Assembly: GCA_012861695.1 (NCBI GenBank)
Contig: JAAOOA010000141.1
Span: 469,501-533,500, forward strand
Source of the DNA: Trematomus loennbergii
Lineage: Eukaryota > Chordata > Actinopteri > Perciformes > Nototheniidae
Direction: 5' to 3'
DNA: 64,000 nt
Shown: positions 52,831 to 64,000 of the stretch, piece after piece
How the letters are laid out: each line of letters opens with the position of its first letter
How positions within the stretch are numbered: the first letter of the stretch is position 1
Notes under the pieces: generated by a model
What the model was told of the DNA's origin: nothing
The model's database searches: none
Seen by the model: only the letters and a program-made list of their open reading frames with translations
Translations under genes and position numbers: made by a program

Positions 52831-55800
52831 CACTCTGTTTATTTCACACCTCCAGGGCGGAGACCGGTAAAATCACCTCTCTCTGCCCGCTCATAGAGCC
52901 CCGAAGGACGGACTAGAGACCTCCAGCAGCAGTCCCTAACAGGGGACTCTGGTTATTTCACACCTCCAGGAGAGACCAGGGGGAAATCACCTCTCTCTGC
53001 CCGCTCACAGAGCCCCGAAGGACGGACTAGAGACTCCAGCAGCAGTCCCTAACAGTGGGACTCTGGTTATTTCACACCTCCAGGAGAGACCGGGGGAAAT
53101 CACCTCTCTCTGCCCGCTCACAGAGCCCCGAAGGACGGACTAGAGACCTCCAGCAGCAGTCCCTAACAGTGGGACTCTGGTTATTTCACACCTCCAGGAG
53201 AGACCAGGGGGAAATCACCTCTCTCTGCCCGCTCACAGAGCCCCGAAGGACCGACTAGAGACCTCCAGCAGCAGTCCCTAACAGTGGGACTCTGGTTATT
53301 TCACACCTCCAGGAGAGACCAGGGGAAATCACCTCTCTCTGCCCGCTCACAGAGCCCGAAGGACGGACTAGAGACCTCCAGCAGCAGTCCCTAACAGTGG
53401 GACTCTGGTTATTTCACACCTCCAGGGCGGGAGACCGGGAAAATCACCTCTCTCTGCCCGCTCACAGAGCCCCGAAGGACGGACTAATGACCTTCAGCAC
53501 CCCGGAGAGCTCCATTGTGAAATATTGCTACTAATCCATAACTTTTGATAACAAGCTCTGTTCGGTTCAGGCTTTTTCTCTACCCCCCCCATTTACACGT
53601 ACCCCGCATCCAACGGTACCATTGCCGAATCGCTAGGACCTCGGGGAGCGGAGTTACGGCAGAGGGTCAGATTCTGAAAATACGATTTGAGAACAGGGCT
53701 CTGATCAGGGCTAAAGTAATGTTATAAACTGGTGAATCTGTTTAAATGCAGGCAGCAGACTCAGCTTTTAGCAGGGTCTCAGAGAGCCAGAGAGCCAGGG
53801 TACAGCACATCGCTGTCTTACCCATAAAACAGGGCTCTGATCAGGGCTAAAGTAATGTTATAAACTGGTGAATCTGTTTAAATGCAGGCAGCAGACTCAC
53901 TGCTTTTAGCAGGGTCTCAGAGAGCCAGAGAGCCAGGGTACAGCACATCGCTGTCTTACCCATAAAACAGGGCTCTGATCAGGGCTAAAGTAATGTTATA
54001 AATGGTGAATCTGTTTAAATGCAGGCAGCAGACTCACTGCTTTTAGCAGGGTCTCAGAGAGCCAGAGAGCCAGGGTACAGCACATCGCTGTCTTACCCAT
54101 AAAACAGGGCTCTGATCAGGGCTAAAGTAATGTTATAAACTGGTGAATCTGTTTAAATGCAGGCAGCAGACTCACTGCTTTTAGCAGGGTCTCAGAGAGC
54201 CAGAGAGCCAGGGTACAGCACATCGCTGTCTTACCCATAAAACAGGGCTCTGATCAGGGCTAAAGTAATGTTATAAACTGGTGAATCTGTTTAAATGCAG
54301 GCAGCAGACTCACTGCTTTTAGCAGGGTCTCAGAGAGCCAGAGAGCCAGGGTACAGCACATCGCTGTCTTACCCATAAAACAGGGCTCTGATCAGGGCTA
54401 AAGTAATGTTATAAACTGGTGAATCTGTTTAAATGCAGGCAGCAGACTCACTGCTTTTAGCAGGGTCTCAGAGAGCCAGAGAGCCAGGGTACAGCACATC
54501 GCTGTCTTACCCATAAAAACAGGGCTCTGATCAGGGCTAAAGTAATGTTATAAACTGGTGAATCTGTTTAAATGCAGGAGACCCCAGCAGCAGTCCTAAC
54601 AGTGGGACTCTGTTATTTCACACTCCAGGAGAGACCAGGGGAAAATCACCCCCTCTGCCCGCTCACAGAGCCCCGAAGGACGACGGGGGAGACCTCCAGC
54701 AGCAGTCCCTAACAGTGGGACTCTGTTTATTTCACACCTCCAGGAGAGACCAGGGGGAAATCACCTCTCTCTGCCCGCTCACAGAGCCCCGAAGGACGGA
54801 CTAGAGACCTCCAGCAGCAGTCCCTAACAGTGGACTCTGGTTATTTCACACCTCCAGGAGAGACCAGGGGGAAATCACCTCTCTCTGCCCGCTCACAGAG
54901 CCCCGAAGGACGGACTAGAGACCTCCAGCAGCAGTCCCTAACAGTGGGACTCTGGTTATTTCACACCTCCAGGGCGGAGACCGGGAAAATCACCTCTCTC
55001 TGCCCGCTCACAGAGCCCCGAAGGACGGACTAATGACCTTCAGCACCCCGGAGAGCTCCATTGTGAAATATTGCTACTAATCCATAACTTTTGATAACAA
55101 GCTCTGTTCGGTTCAGGCTTTTTCTCTACCCCCCCATTTACACGTACCCCGCATCCAACGGTACCATTGCCGAATCGCTAGGACCTCGGGGAGCGGAGTT
55201 ACGCAGAGGGTCAGATTCTGAAAATACGATTTGAGAACAGGGCTCTGATCAGGGCTAAAGTAATGTTATAAACTGGTGAATCTGTTTAAATGCAGGCAGC
55301 AGACTCACTGCTTTTAGCAGGGTCTCAGAGAGCCAGAGAGCCAGGGTACAGCACATCGCTGTCTTACCCATAAAACAGGGCTCTGATCAGGGCTAAAGTA
55401 ATGTTATAAACTGGTGAATCTGTTTAAATGCAGGCAGCAGACTCACTGCTTTTAGCAGGGTCTCAGAGAGCCAGAGAGCCAGGGTACAGACATCGCTGTC
55501 TTACCCATAAACAGGGCTCTGATCAGGGCTAAAGTAATGTTATAAACTGGTGAATCTGTTTAAATGCAGGCAGCAGACTCACTGCTTTTAGCAGGGTCTC
55601 AGAGAGCCAGAGAGCCAGGGTACAGCACATCGCTGTCTTACCCATAAAACAGGGCTCTGATCAGGGCTAAAGTAATGTTATAAACTGGTGAATCTGTTTA
55701 AATGCAGGCAGCAGACTCACTGCTTTAGCAGGGTCTCAGAGAGCCAGAGAGCCAGGGTACAGCACATCGCTGTCTTACCCATAAAACAGGGCTCTGATCA

Positions 55801-56360
55801 GGGCTAAAGTAATGTTAAAACTGGTGAATCTGTTTAAATGCAGGCAGCAGACTCACTGCTTTTAGCAGGGTCTCAGAGAGCCAGAGAGCCAGGGTACAGC
55901 ACATCGCTGTCTTACCCATAAAACAGGGCTCTGATCAGGGCTAAAGTAATGTTATAAACTGGTGAATCTGTTTAAATGCAGGAGACCTCCAGCAGCAGTC
56001 CCTAACAGTGGGACTCTGTTTATTTCACACCTCCAGGAGAGACCAGGGGAAAATCACCTCCCTCTGCCCGCTCACAGAGCCCCGAAGGACGGACGAGAGA
56101 CCTCCAGCAGCAGTCCCTAACAGTGGGACTCTGTTTATTTCACACCTCCAGGAGAGACCAGGGGGAAAATCACCTCCCTCTGCCCGCTCACAGAGCCCCG
56201 AAGGACAGACGAGAGACCTCCAGCAGCAGTCCCTAACAGTGGGACTCAGTTTATTTCACACCTCCAGGAGAGACCAGGGGGAAATCCACCTATCTTTGCC
56301 CGCTCACAGAGCCCCGAAGGACGGACTAGAGACCTCCAGCAGCAGTCCCTAACAGTGGCA
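52831..56360 (+). repeat. Higher-order tandem repeat array (two alternating minisatellites)
   Basis: Unit B, about 115 bp (CTCTGGTTATTTCACACCTC through GCAGTCCCTAACAGTGG), occurs near 52834, 52949, 53062, 53177, 53290, 53403, then 54608, 54721, 54835, 54950, then 56015, 56129, 56246. Spacer C (GACCTTCAGCACCCCGGAGA onward, about 200 bp) occurs at about 53489 and 55035. Unit D, about 138 bp (GGGCTCTGATCAGGGCTAAA through CATCGCTGTCTTACCCATAA), occurs seven times at 53695-54580 and six times at 55236-55980. The whole B-C-D block repeats with a period of about 1546 bp. In both blocks the last D unit is cut at the same point, AAATGCAGG, and fused to GAGACC of unit B. Confidence 0.92.
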
Positions 56361-57476
56361 CCTCCATAACCTTGCACACCGTGAGTCCCCGGGCCCCCAC
56401 AGTTAAGCACTCCCCCACGGACTAAACACAGGTATTCACACCCACCAGAACCTCGTGCCCCTGGTGACCCTACAAGGGGGGTGGTTTTTATGGTGCTTCT
56501 ATGTCCGCCCATCAGCATCCATATTCGTCCTTCTTCACGGCACCACCCCCACGTTTCAAGCACTCTTTCCTGGGTTGAAAATACATGTGCTGTAGCCTGG
56601 TTCTCTCCTAGTACTGGGTACTAGTTAATGCCACTATCACCACCACATTTAAACCAGATGAAGTGGTAGTTATCCGGGGTGCTGCAGAGTCATTTTCAGG
56701 CTCCTCTCCACAATTGTCCCCCTAAAATGATTTTAAATCATTATTTTTGCATTTAAATGCATTTATTCTATCATTTATATGGTTCCCCAACACAATGCAC
56801 ATAGTCTGGAGCTCACTGGGGTCCTGCATATAATTTATTCAGGCGTTTTAACACTTTTTCCCATGAAAATGATTTTTAATCACTATCATGGGGCTATGAA
56901 AATAAAATTCCGGGTAATGCAGAGCACAAGTGCACCTTTTACTATTTAAATGTATTTGTATTATATATATTTGGGCTAGAAAGGTGACCTCTCTGGGTGA
57001 TTTAGTCAGTTTATGGAGCTTAGCCCACAAATCCTGGATGATCCAGGCTGAATTTGGGTGCTCATAGGCGGCCTGCCAGGCGCCCCCACCCGTGGAAAGC
57101 AAAAAAAAGTGAAGAAAACGCTTAATTATATCTTAAAACGGGAGAAGGGGCCAGGTGTTTGGCGCTTCGGGCCGATTTTTCCCCTTCTCCCTCGTATGCT
57201 GATGCAAGCTTCACTGCCACCAGACAAGCTGTCCCGCATCAGAACAGCCATTATTACAATTCATATTATTTTTTTTATTTTTTTTAACACTTTACCAAGT
57301 GTTCAAAGCGCTCTACGTTATACTACATATTAGACTTGTAATACATTCAATACTGATTGCTGCCTTCAATTTTGGTCTCCCACTGGTAGTCTCTCTAAAA
57401 GAGATGTTTTATATTTATAAGAAACTAGCTCTAGCTTTAGCCTTTCTGTCCAAACCTTAAGGCACCATAGTCTTAG
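56361..57476. other. No gene recognised
   Basis: Follows the satellite array. GC-moderate at first, then AT-rich. No domain or repeat ends seen. Confidence 0.45.
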
Positions 57477-58136
57477 GTCGCGTTCACACCTGCCTTGTTT
57501 AGTACTGTTGAATCTGTCCCTGGAGCGTTAAACCCATGATGCGGTTCGTTGGATTGGTGTGGAAGCAGTCCGATACCTCTGCTCCATCTAAAAGAGGTGG
57601 TCTCGGGTCGCTCGCTAGTAAACTCTGGAGCGGTTCATTGCTGGTGTGACGCAGTCCGCATCAAAACATGGGAAACAAACTATTTGTGCGTCATCGCCTT
57701 GTTTTGCCATCTATGCTGTGTGCAACATCCAGTAACCTATACAGCAGGGTCATGCATTCATTCTGGTGACTGCTTACCTCACTGGTCCCCTGTGTACAGA
57801 GAAAAAGCAGTGGTACAATCACATCAGAGCCACCTGTCATCGGTGAAACCTCCTCACTGCATAACGTCTCATATGTGTTATAATGTTTTGAATGCACGTT
57901 GTCTGATTTATAATCCTATGCGCCGGCCGCAGAGTCTGTTGATACACTCTCCAGATTAACAGCAGCATGAAAATAACCTGCCAATGCTCCATGATGCAGG
58001 CTACAGTAGAAATTGCTGGGATCTGCGTTTACCCGCTTAATGTCCCGCCAATTGTTGAAAAAGCATCTCCGTACAATGACTTTAGTGTACAGTTCATAGT
58101 CCGTTTGAGGTTGCCTGGGTGAACGCAAACACAACC
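57477..58136. mobile_element. Possible hAT-type MITE
   Basis: GGTCGCGTTCACACCTGCCT near the left is imperfectly complementary to CCTGGGTGAACGCAAAC near the right. GCGTTCACACCTG starts are common in fish hAT MITEs. No clear target duplication. Confidence 0.35.
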
Positions 58137-59385
58137 TTCTGCAAATGAAACGATGTAATACACTTGCGTCTGGTGTAAAGACACGGACTATTCTGCATGA
58201 ATGAGATGGTTATTGCTCAGATCTTTGGTTCTTAGCCCCTCTACTATGCGACGAGTGGAATGTTATGATCATTCTTTTATAATGACCTTGCGGTGTCTTC
58301 AGATCCTCTCTAGTTACTTACAGATGCTGCGCCTTCTGCTGGTTTGGGGGATTTCACAATGAGTGGTTTGTCCTACCAGCTTGCCATGCCCTTCGTTCAA
58401 CCAAATGACTCTGGATCTACACGTCAAGCCCCTCAAGGATTTCCCATATTCTGCCTCCAACCAAGAGCATGATTCAAAGCATACAATTCAGCTTGGTACT
58501 TTTATCTTCTTCTGTCCCAACCTCCTCTGTGTACTTATGCAATAGATATAATAGTTGTTCATGCATTAATTGTATTTTCATTCGAATCCTGCATCTACAA
58601 GTGCTAAGTATAAAGCCACGCTAGAGGTCATTCATTTGCTCCTCAAGGGCCTTAAGAAGGCACGTCCTCAACGCAATGATAAAGACTGCCTCTTAACTTT
58701 GCACCTGTGCAAAGGTTAATGTATAAGTTCAGGCAAAGGGGTTTCACTATACATTGATAAACGTCAGATGCAGTTGTTACAGCTTTCTATTGGTTTCTCA
58801 GGTGGCGAATATACACAGACCTCTCACCTTTTAATCCTCAGCATAATCTCACCCTTACTGAATTAACTTTGTAGATCAAATATACACATTGTTTTGAAAC
58901 ATTCAATGTCTGACAGTTCTGTTTGGGCAGTCAAGGAACCCCGAATAATCATTGCTAAAACTAACACTGTTTTCTTTGTCCTTTATCTTCCATGCTGAAC
59001 TTCTCGCATCATTGCCCTCTGACACATGGGTCGGCACCCATGTTTATTCGATGGCTGCAAACCCAACGATGAGGGTTCTCCTCCAAGCTGCGTGATCTCT
59101 GCCTAAGCTGCGATCTGCCCCCAGATCGCTATTCCCACTGTTTAAGAATCTGTGCAGCCACAACTGCAACTCTATATCCGCCTACCTCAACCCTGAGTAT
59201 CCTGGGCCGTCGGTCATCTTCTGCCCACCAGCGCTATATCATGCTTCACAGGAATGAGATCCTTTCAGCACAAACAACCATGAACTCTTGCAATACTCGA
59301 TGAATGAGTAAACGTTCAAAGATGTATATCTGTAGAATTCTGTTATTGCATACCAGGTGGTTGCTGGGTTAGATTATATTTATTT
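58137..59385. other. No gene recognised
   Basis: Unremarkable sequence with no recognisable coding or repeat structure. Confidence 0.45.
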
Positions 59386-59391
59386 CATTAT

Positions 59392-59775
59392 AGTATATTC
59401 CCCTCATAGCTGCATGCTTGGGGGGGCAAGCTCATTGTAGCTGCCTCCATACACAGCAGTCTCGATAGGTAGTATATTCCCCTCAAAGCCGCGGTGCTGG
59501 TGGGGGGGTCGGCATTGGTCACTTCCAGGCCTACACATAGCAGTCACTAGGTAGTATATTCCCCTCAAAGCCGTGGTGCTTAAGGGGGATGGCTTTTCGG
59601 GCTGTTCCCTGGCCTTCACATAGAAGTTTCATTAGGTAGGTTTAGGTAGTATATTCCTCTCAAAGCCGCTGTGCTCGGGGAAGAATCGGCTCTGGGTTAT
59701 TCCTCAGGCCTACACATAGCAGTCTCACTAAGTAGTATATTCCCCTTAAAGCCGCTGTGCTTAGGGGGAATGGCC
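59392..59775 (+). repeat. Minisatellite, about 86-bp unit, five copies
   Basis: GTAGTATATTCCCCTCAAAGCC recurs near 59392, 59470, 59553, 59647 and 59732, each followed by a G-rich stretch and CCTACACATAGCAGTC. Copies are diverged. Confidence 0.85.
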
Positions 59776-59883
59776 ATGTGGCAGCTCGCCAGGCCCTCTA
59801 CTTATCAGACTTACATCACCAGCGTCAGGCTCGGGCTACGCAGTTTTGGGGGATAGTATCTAATTTCCACGCAGTTTTGGGGG

Positions 59884-59989
59884 TTAGTTATTTAATCATC
59901 ACTCATCGTGCTATGTATATCTGTGGAGTGATGAGGCCCGAGCCTAGACGCCAAACTCAACTATGCTGCTTCTAATAAACATGTTAAGG
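59884..59989 (+). repeat. LTR-like repeat, copy 1
   Basis: GTTAGTTATTTAATCATCAC through CTAATAAACATGTTAA. A second copy starts at 60851 and is split by a hAT element, resuming at 61833. Each copy continues into AGAAACACGTGAGTTGTCTG (60590 and 61893). The AATAAA near the end suggests a terminal repeat of a retroelement, but no coding region ties it to one. Confidence 0.5.
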
Positions 59990-60589
59990 CCCAGACACAC
60001 CAGGCCGAAATCGGCCGTCTTCGTTTGTCGGACGACGAAGCGTGCCCTGTCACCCAAACTCAATTTGGTGTGTCCCGAACTGTCGGCTGTGACACGCCTT
60101 ATTCGGCCTTTCACGGCCGACGCATGGCCGATTCAACATGTTGGCAGTCGGACACAGGCAGTCGGACCAAGAAATCACTCTGATTGGCTGTTCAGCTAGC
60201 GAATCAGTGCATGAGAAGCGAAACGGTTGCTTGAGAATGTCTTCCACAAGCAAAACTCCAATGGCTCCAGTACCGCACGAAACATGTTTTCGATGCACGA
60301 AAGTGAAAATGGAACGCACACACTATTTGTTGTTTGTTTAGATCACGTAGTCTGTTCTTCTTCTCTGTCTTCCGGTTGTTGCCTCTTTTGAATGACGAAT
60401 ACACACTACCGCCGCCTGCTGGTAAGGAGAGTTATTGCCACTCACGCATGCGCAGTTCGTACGTGCTCGGCTGAAGTCTTTGCGGTGTGTTCCAGTGCGA
60501 CACATGGCCAAGACGCAGGAGAACACGGCGACGCAACAGTCGGCGTCGGCGAGTTCTCTGGTGACTGCTTGGTGTGTCAGGGCCTTTAA
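59984..60589. mobile_element. TTAA-flanked MITE (GGCCCAGACACACCA ends)
   Basis: The left end TTAAGGCCCAGACACACCAG and right end TTGGTGTGTCAGGGCCTTTAA are inverted. The intact second copy of the host repeat at 61883-61900 reads ACATGTTAAAGAAACAC, so TTAA was duplicated on insertion. No coding capacity; many internal CGGC-rich motifs. Confidence 0.8.
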
Positions 60590-60903
60590 AGAAACACGTG
60601 AGTTGTCTGACTGAAATGGGGCGAAGCCTGCGAGCTAGTTCAGGCAGTCAACTCGAGCACTTATGCTGCATTCATACATAACGCCCCTTGCCACTCTACA
60701 ACCAACCAAGCAGAGTCTCCTTAATATGCCTCTCTATTTAACCTGCCAGATATCTCTCTATGCATTGCTTGCTGCTGCTTTGCTGCAGCTACTCTACGTC
60801 ACTGCTGCTTGCCTGCCCCACCACCCCAGCTTCCACCTGTAGGCTGGGGGGTTAGTTATTTAATCATCACTCATCGTGCTATGTATATCTGTGGAGTGAT
60901 GAG

Positions 60904-61832
60904 CAGAGCTGTAATAATATTACTTTTGTCGGTAACGGAGTAGTGTAACGCGTTACATTTATAATTCAGTAATCACACTACAGTTACTAACATTGCCCCG
61001 ACACACGCTACTTCGTTACTTTTATAAAATCAGTCATAATCACACTGACAGACAAGAGGGGTTTCCGCCGCAGGTTTATATGTACGTAATCTGCGCGACT
61101 CGCGCGTCCACATCTCCACGTGCAGTGCTGCATAAACATGGCTGAGTCAGCGATAACTTTCGAGGGGTGGAGGTATGCCCATTATTTTTGAGTTTGTCTG
61201 AAGAATAGACAGGAATGTGACGGTGAGGTGCAAACTGTGTCCAGGCCAGAAGCTGTTATCCACTGCTGTAAACACCACGTCAAACCTCAACAAACACCTG
61301 CAAAGAACACATGCTAAGGTGAAGCTAATAGCTAAGGACCCCCGAACCCAGAGTGAGGATGTTGTGAGTGCGCCGCCGCCGACTCCGAAGCAGCAAAAAT
61401 TTGAATTTGGAGGACCGGTAACCAAAGCAGAGATGGACAGGCTTGTAGCATCCTTCATAGTAGAGGAAATGTTGCCCATTTGCACAGTGGAATCACCATC
61501 GCATCGTTCAGAGATATACTGCGCAAAATGCAGATAGCAGGAGACAGAGGACAGCCATGGTCAGATAGGAAAACATTCAGGAGCTATCTGGATCAGTCTT
61601 ATGCGACAATGGAAACTGAACTAAAGAGAACATTTGAAACTTTAGCAGTCTGCGTGATTTGCCTGTAGGGAGGGGCGGCCCGGCCCTGCGAGTAAAGTAG
61701 TGAGTAAAGTAACGAGTAAAGTAACAAGTTACTTTATGTAGAGAGTAACGAAGTAGTGTAATATATTACTTTTTTTAAAGTAATATGTAATATGTAATAT
61801 ATTACTTTTTTTTAGTAACGACCCCATCTCTG
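60904..61832 (+). mobile_element. hAT element, internally deleted, with perfect 8-bp target duplication
   Basis: Flanked by GTGATGAG at 60896-60903 and 61833-61840. Ends CAGAGCTGTAATAATATTAC and ACCCCATCTCTG are short inverted repeats beginning CAGAG. GTAACGAAGTAGTGTAA-type motifs recur at both ends. It contains the remnant of a BED-finger transposase. The uninterrupted copy of the host repeat at 59884-59989 serves as an empty site and confirms the exact insertion. Confidence 0.9.
61138..61665 (+). pseudogene. hAT transposase N-terminus with BED zinc finger
   Basis: ATG at 61138 opens MAESAITFEGWRYAHYF, then a shift at a T run (61190-61195). The next frame reads RCKLCPGQKLLSTAVN, TTSNLNKHLQRTHAK, which gives the Cys-Cys-His-His ligands of a BED zinc finger (CxxC then HLxRxH). 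It continues PVTKAEMDRLVASFIVEEML and, after another shift near 61500, SFRDILRKMQIAGDRGQ to RTFETLA. All of the catalytic RNaseH-like core is deleted. This is the DNA-binding end of a hAT transposase in a non-autonomous copy. Confidence 0.85.
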
Positions 61833-61918
61833 GTGATGAGGCCCGAGCCTAGACGCCAAACTCAACTATGCTGCTTCTAATAAACATGTTAAAGAAACAC
61901 GTGAGTTGTCTGACTGAA

Positions 61919-62586
61919 CTTTATTGTTGTTAAAGAACAATGGATTGATTGTTTGGTTCACTTGGTATGAGGAAGCAATTAGAATAGGACAAGTTACACG
62001 AATATCAGTGGACATTCCTGTAACTTGTCAAACCACAGACTTATGGGACTCTGCCAACTTTTTGATTTAAGTACCGTTGCAGCACGGATGTCTCGCATAG
62101 ATGAGCGCTGAACAACCACAGGCGAACATCTGAACAGGTAATATATTTATTTTGTATTAATGAGATTCTTTTTTTATTTCAAGCCACATACTGATATTTA
62201 TATAGTGTACAATACTATACTGTACAGTACTGTGCTATACAACCATACTTTAAAAAAAGGGGTTTTGATTTCTAACTTAACTATGGCAGGAATTTCCTTG
62301 AGAAATAATATTTTGTAAGAATGTTGATTTTATTATTAGTATTTTTTGCTGAGGCACAAAGGTGCCATTTGCCAGTAGCAGAACTATCGTAACATATTCA
62401 TGAAAAGAACGAAGAACCAATTCCTAATCTTTTTGAAAATTTAAATTTAAAATGTCAAGAAATGTCTTCTTTAATTAATTAATTAAATAATTTGATTGAA
62501 TTAATTTCTTACATTTTTCTCAAACTATCGCACTTACTGTACATACATAAAAAATGATGCACATCTGAGGATCTGGAACAATATTA
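61919..62586 (+). repeat. Dispersed repeat block, copy 2
   Basis: Second copy of 29902-30568, same orientation, 32 kb away. It differs by small indels such as a missing ATTTGCACC segment near 62512 and a changed stretch at 62000-62030. Confidence 0.8.
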
Positions 62587-62924
62587 TTCAAATATTTGTA
62601 TTAAGAAGAAGCATACAAGTGTAAGCAGTAGTATATATTCTTTGGGGTGGAAATCATGCTTCCCTTTTTCCAACATAGAAGACAAACATAACAGCCAGCA
62701 AGAAATAATAAGGAAGAAAAAACATAGCATGACAGGAATAGCATGATTAATGCCATACCTAATCATAGTAAAGAACATACAAAAAGTATATATTATTTTT
62801 TGAAAAACAAAAAACAGAGTGGTGCAGATGAGCCCAGATTACCCCCCCACCCCTCCCTCCCCGAGCAGTGCCACCAAGCCATTAGAAACGATTGTTTGTG
62901 AGTTGCATTTCAGCCGACCGTCCC

Positions 62925-64000
62925 TCTTATAAATGAAACCATTGGACCCCACATCCTTTCGAATTCCCCCAGTCTATCTTTAGGATATATCGGATTCTTT
63001 CTAAATGCAGAGTATCAGTCAATGCCGTAATCCAAGCTTTACAACTGGGCACATCCTTTGATTTCCATAACAGGAGAATAAGTTTCTTTGCACACAGGAG
63101 GCCATAGGACAGGAGATGAAGTTGTGCATTTTGAAGTGTGTTACATTGTTCAGATGTGCCCAGTATCACTAACACTGGATCTGGTTGTAGTTGGACTTTA
63201 AATGCTTTTGAGAAGAATGAAAATATTGCGACCCAAAAGTTCTGTAGTTTAGGGCATAGCACATAGCTATGAAGTAAGTCTGCCTCTGATTGTTCACATT
63301 TCTACAGGTTGGTGACAATTCGGGAAAGATTCTATGGAGTTTTACTTTAGAGTAGTGCAACCTATGTAACATTTTGAACTGTATGAGGCAGTGCCTGGCG
63401 TTAAGGGAACAGATACTCACATATTTCAAGGCCTTGTCCCAGGTGTCCTCTGCTATTTCCTCACCAAACTCTTTTTCCCAGTCTTTTTTTATACATTTTG
63501 TATCAACTTGTCCATAGTCTTGTAGTACGTCATATATAAATGACACTGTATGTCTCTCTGCTAAACAGTCTCTCAGACAGTGGTCAAGCTTGTCAGGTGT
63601 TGCAGTCTCAAAGTCATGTAGGTGGGTCCTCACATAATGCCTAATCTGGAGGTATTTAAAGAAATCCGCCCTAGCCAGCCCATACTTTTCCTGAAGCTGC
63701 TGGAATGATGCAAATGTACCACGGATGTATAAATCGCTGACGCTACCCATTCCTAACTCTCTCCATCTGTCAAAGGTTCCATCCATTATTGAAGGGGTGA
63801 ACGATGGGTTTGATGATAGGGGAACATTGAAGGACAGGGCCCTAATTTAAATTGTTTTGTAATTTGTCTCCAAATCTGAATGGTATTATGAATAATCGGG
63901 TTATTATTATAGTATGACTTTTTAAGACGCACGGGAGACATAACTATGGCACCAAGAGAGGAGGGTAGGCAGTCTTCTCGTTCCAAGTCAAGCCAGTCTG
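62925..64000 (-). pseudogene. L1-type LINE ORF2, C-terminal part, running off the window
   Basis: On the minus strand from 63986: EREDCLPSSLGAIVMSP and NPIIHNTIQIWRQITKQF. After a shift near 63790 comes FDRWRELGMGSVSDLYIRGT then FASFQQLQEKYGLARADFF. This is the post-reverse-transcriptase region of fish L1/Tx1-type LINEs, which ends in a Cys/His segment around 63300. After further shifts it continues LCPKLQNFWVAIFSFFSKAF and LLLWKSKDVPSCKAWI, to about 62925. Catalytic domains would lie beyond the right edge. At least three frameshifts make it a dead copy. About 62587-62924 is its likely 3' UTR. Confidence 0.85.

Noticed and set aside
52633..56352. Plus-strand ORFs repeating GLWLFHTSRRDQG
   Set aside because: They are translations of the 115-bp minisatellite unit and occur wherever its frame is open.
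52831..56360. CRISPR-like array
   Set aside because: Units are contiguous tandem repeats without unique spacers, and the setting is a vertebrate genome.

Overview
This window looks like teleost fish DNA. It is intron-rich with GT-AG splice sites, holds one large vertebrate gene of the alpha-tectorin type, and is dense with transposons typical of fish: KDZ/Zisupton-like, DIRS, L2 and L1 LINEs, hAT elements and TTAA-type MITEs. No RNA gene, CRISPR array or bacterial-style operon was seen. All calls come from reading the sequence; no database search was run.

Layout. 1-943: possible 3' end of a spliced minus-strand transcript running off the window. 944-25990: a 25-kb block bounded by inverted repeats of about 800 bp (944-1741 and 25141-25990). 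It holds a 14-exon KDZ-type transposase gene on the minus strand (11319-15927) and, on the plus strand, an unrecognised multi-exon gene (2909-7426) with a zinc ribbon, a (Glu-Pro)n-type hexamer repeat and a chromo-like C-terminus. The block has been invaded by an L2-like LINE, hAT MITEs and a THAP-bearing element (about 16899-25115). That THAP element was itself invaded by a LINE and, near its right end, by a degenerate DIRS retrotransposon (19867-25092). I propose that the block is a giant KDZ transposon with a passenger gene.

25991-31800: hAT remnants, a block duplicated at 61.9 kb, and a LINE fragment. 31839-45370: a complete 24-exon alpha-tectorin-like gene (signal peptide, NIDO, four VWD/C8/TIL modules, EGF-like, ZP, probable GPI tail; about 2076 aa), read in three places only after allowing single-base frameshifts. 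Introns 18 and 19 hold foldback and TTAA-type MITEs.

45371-52580: a broken Ty3/Gypsy pol fragment ending at a perfect hairpin, short direct duplications and microsatellites. 52590-56360: a higher-order tandem repeat in which two minisatellite families (about 115 and 138 bp) alternate with a spacer in a 1.55-kb super-unit. 57.4-62.6 kb: MITEs, an 86-bp minisatellite, and a hAT element with a perfect 8-bp target duplication. 62925-64000: the C-terminal part of an L1-type ORF2 on the minus strand.

The only clear host gene is the tectorin-like one, an extracellular matrix protein family best known from the tectorial membrane. Several frameshifts sit in or beside homopolymers, in the tectorin-like gene and in transposon genes alike. 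That pattern suggests sequencing error as readily as gene decay.
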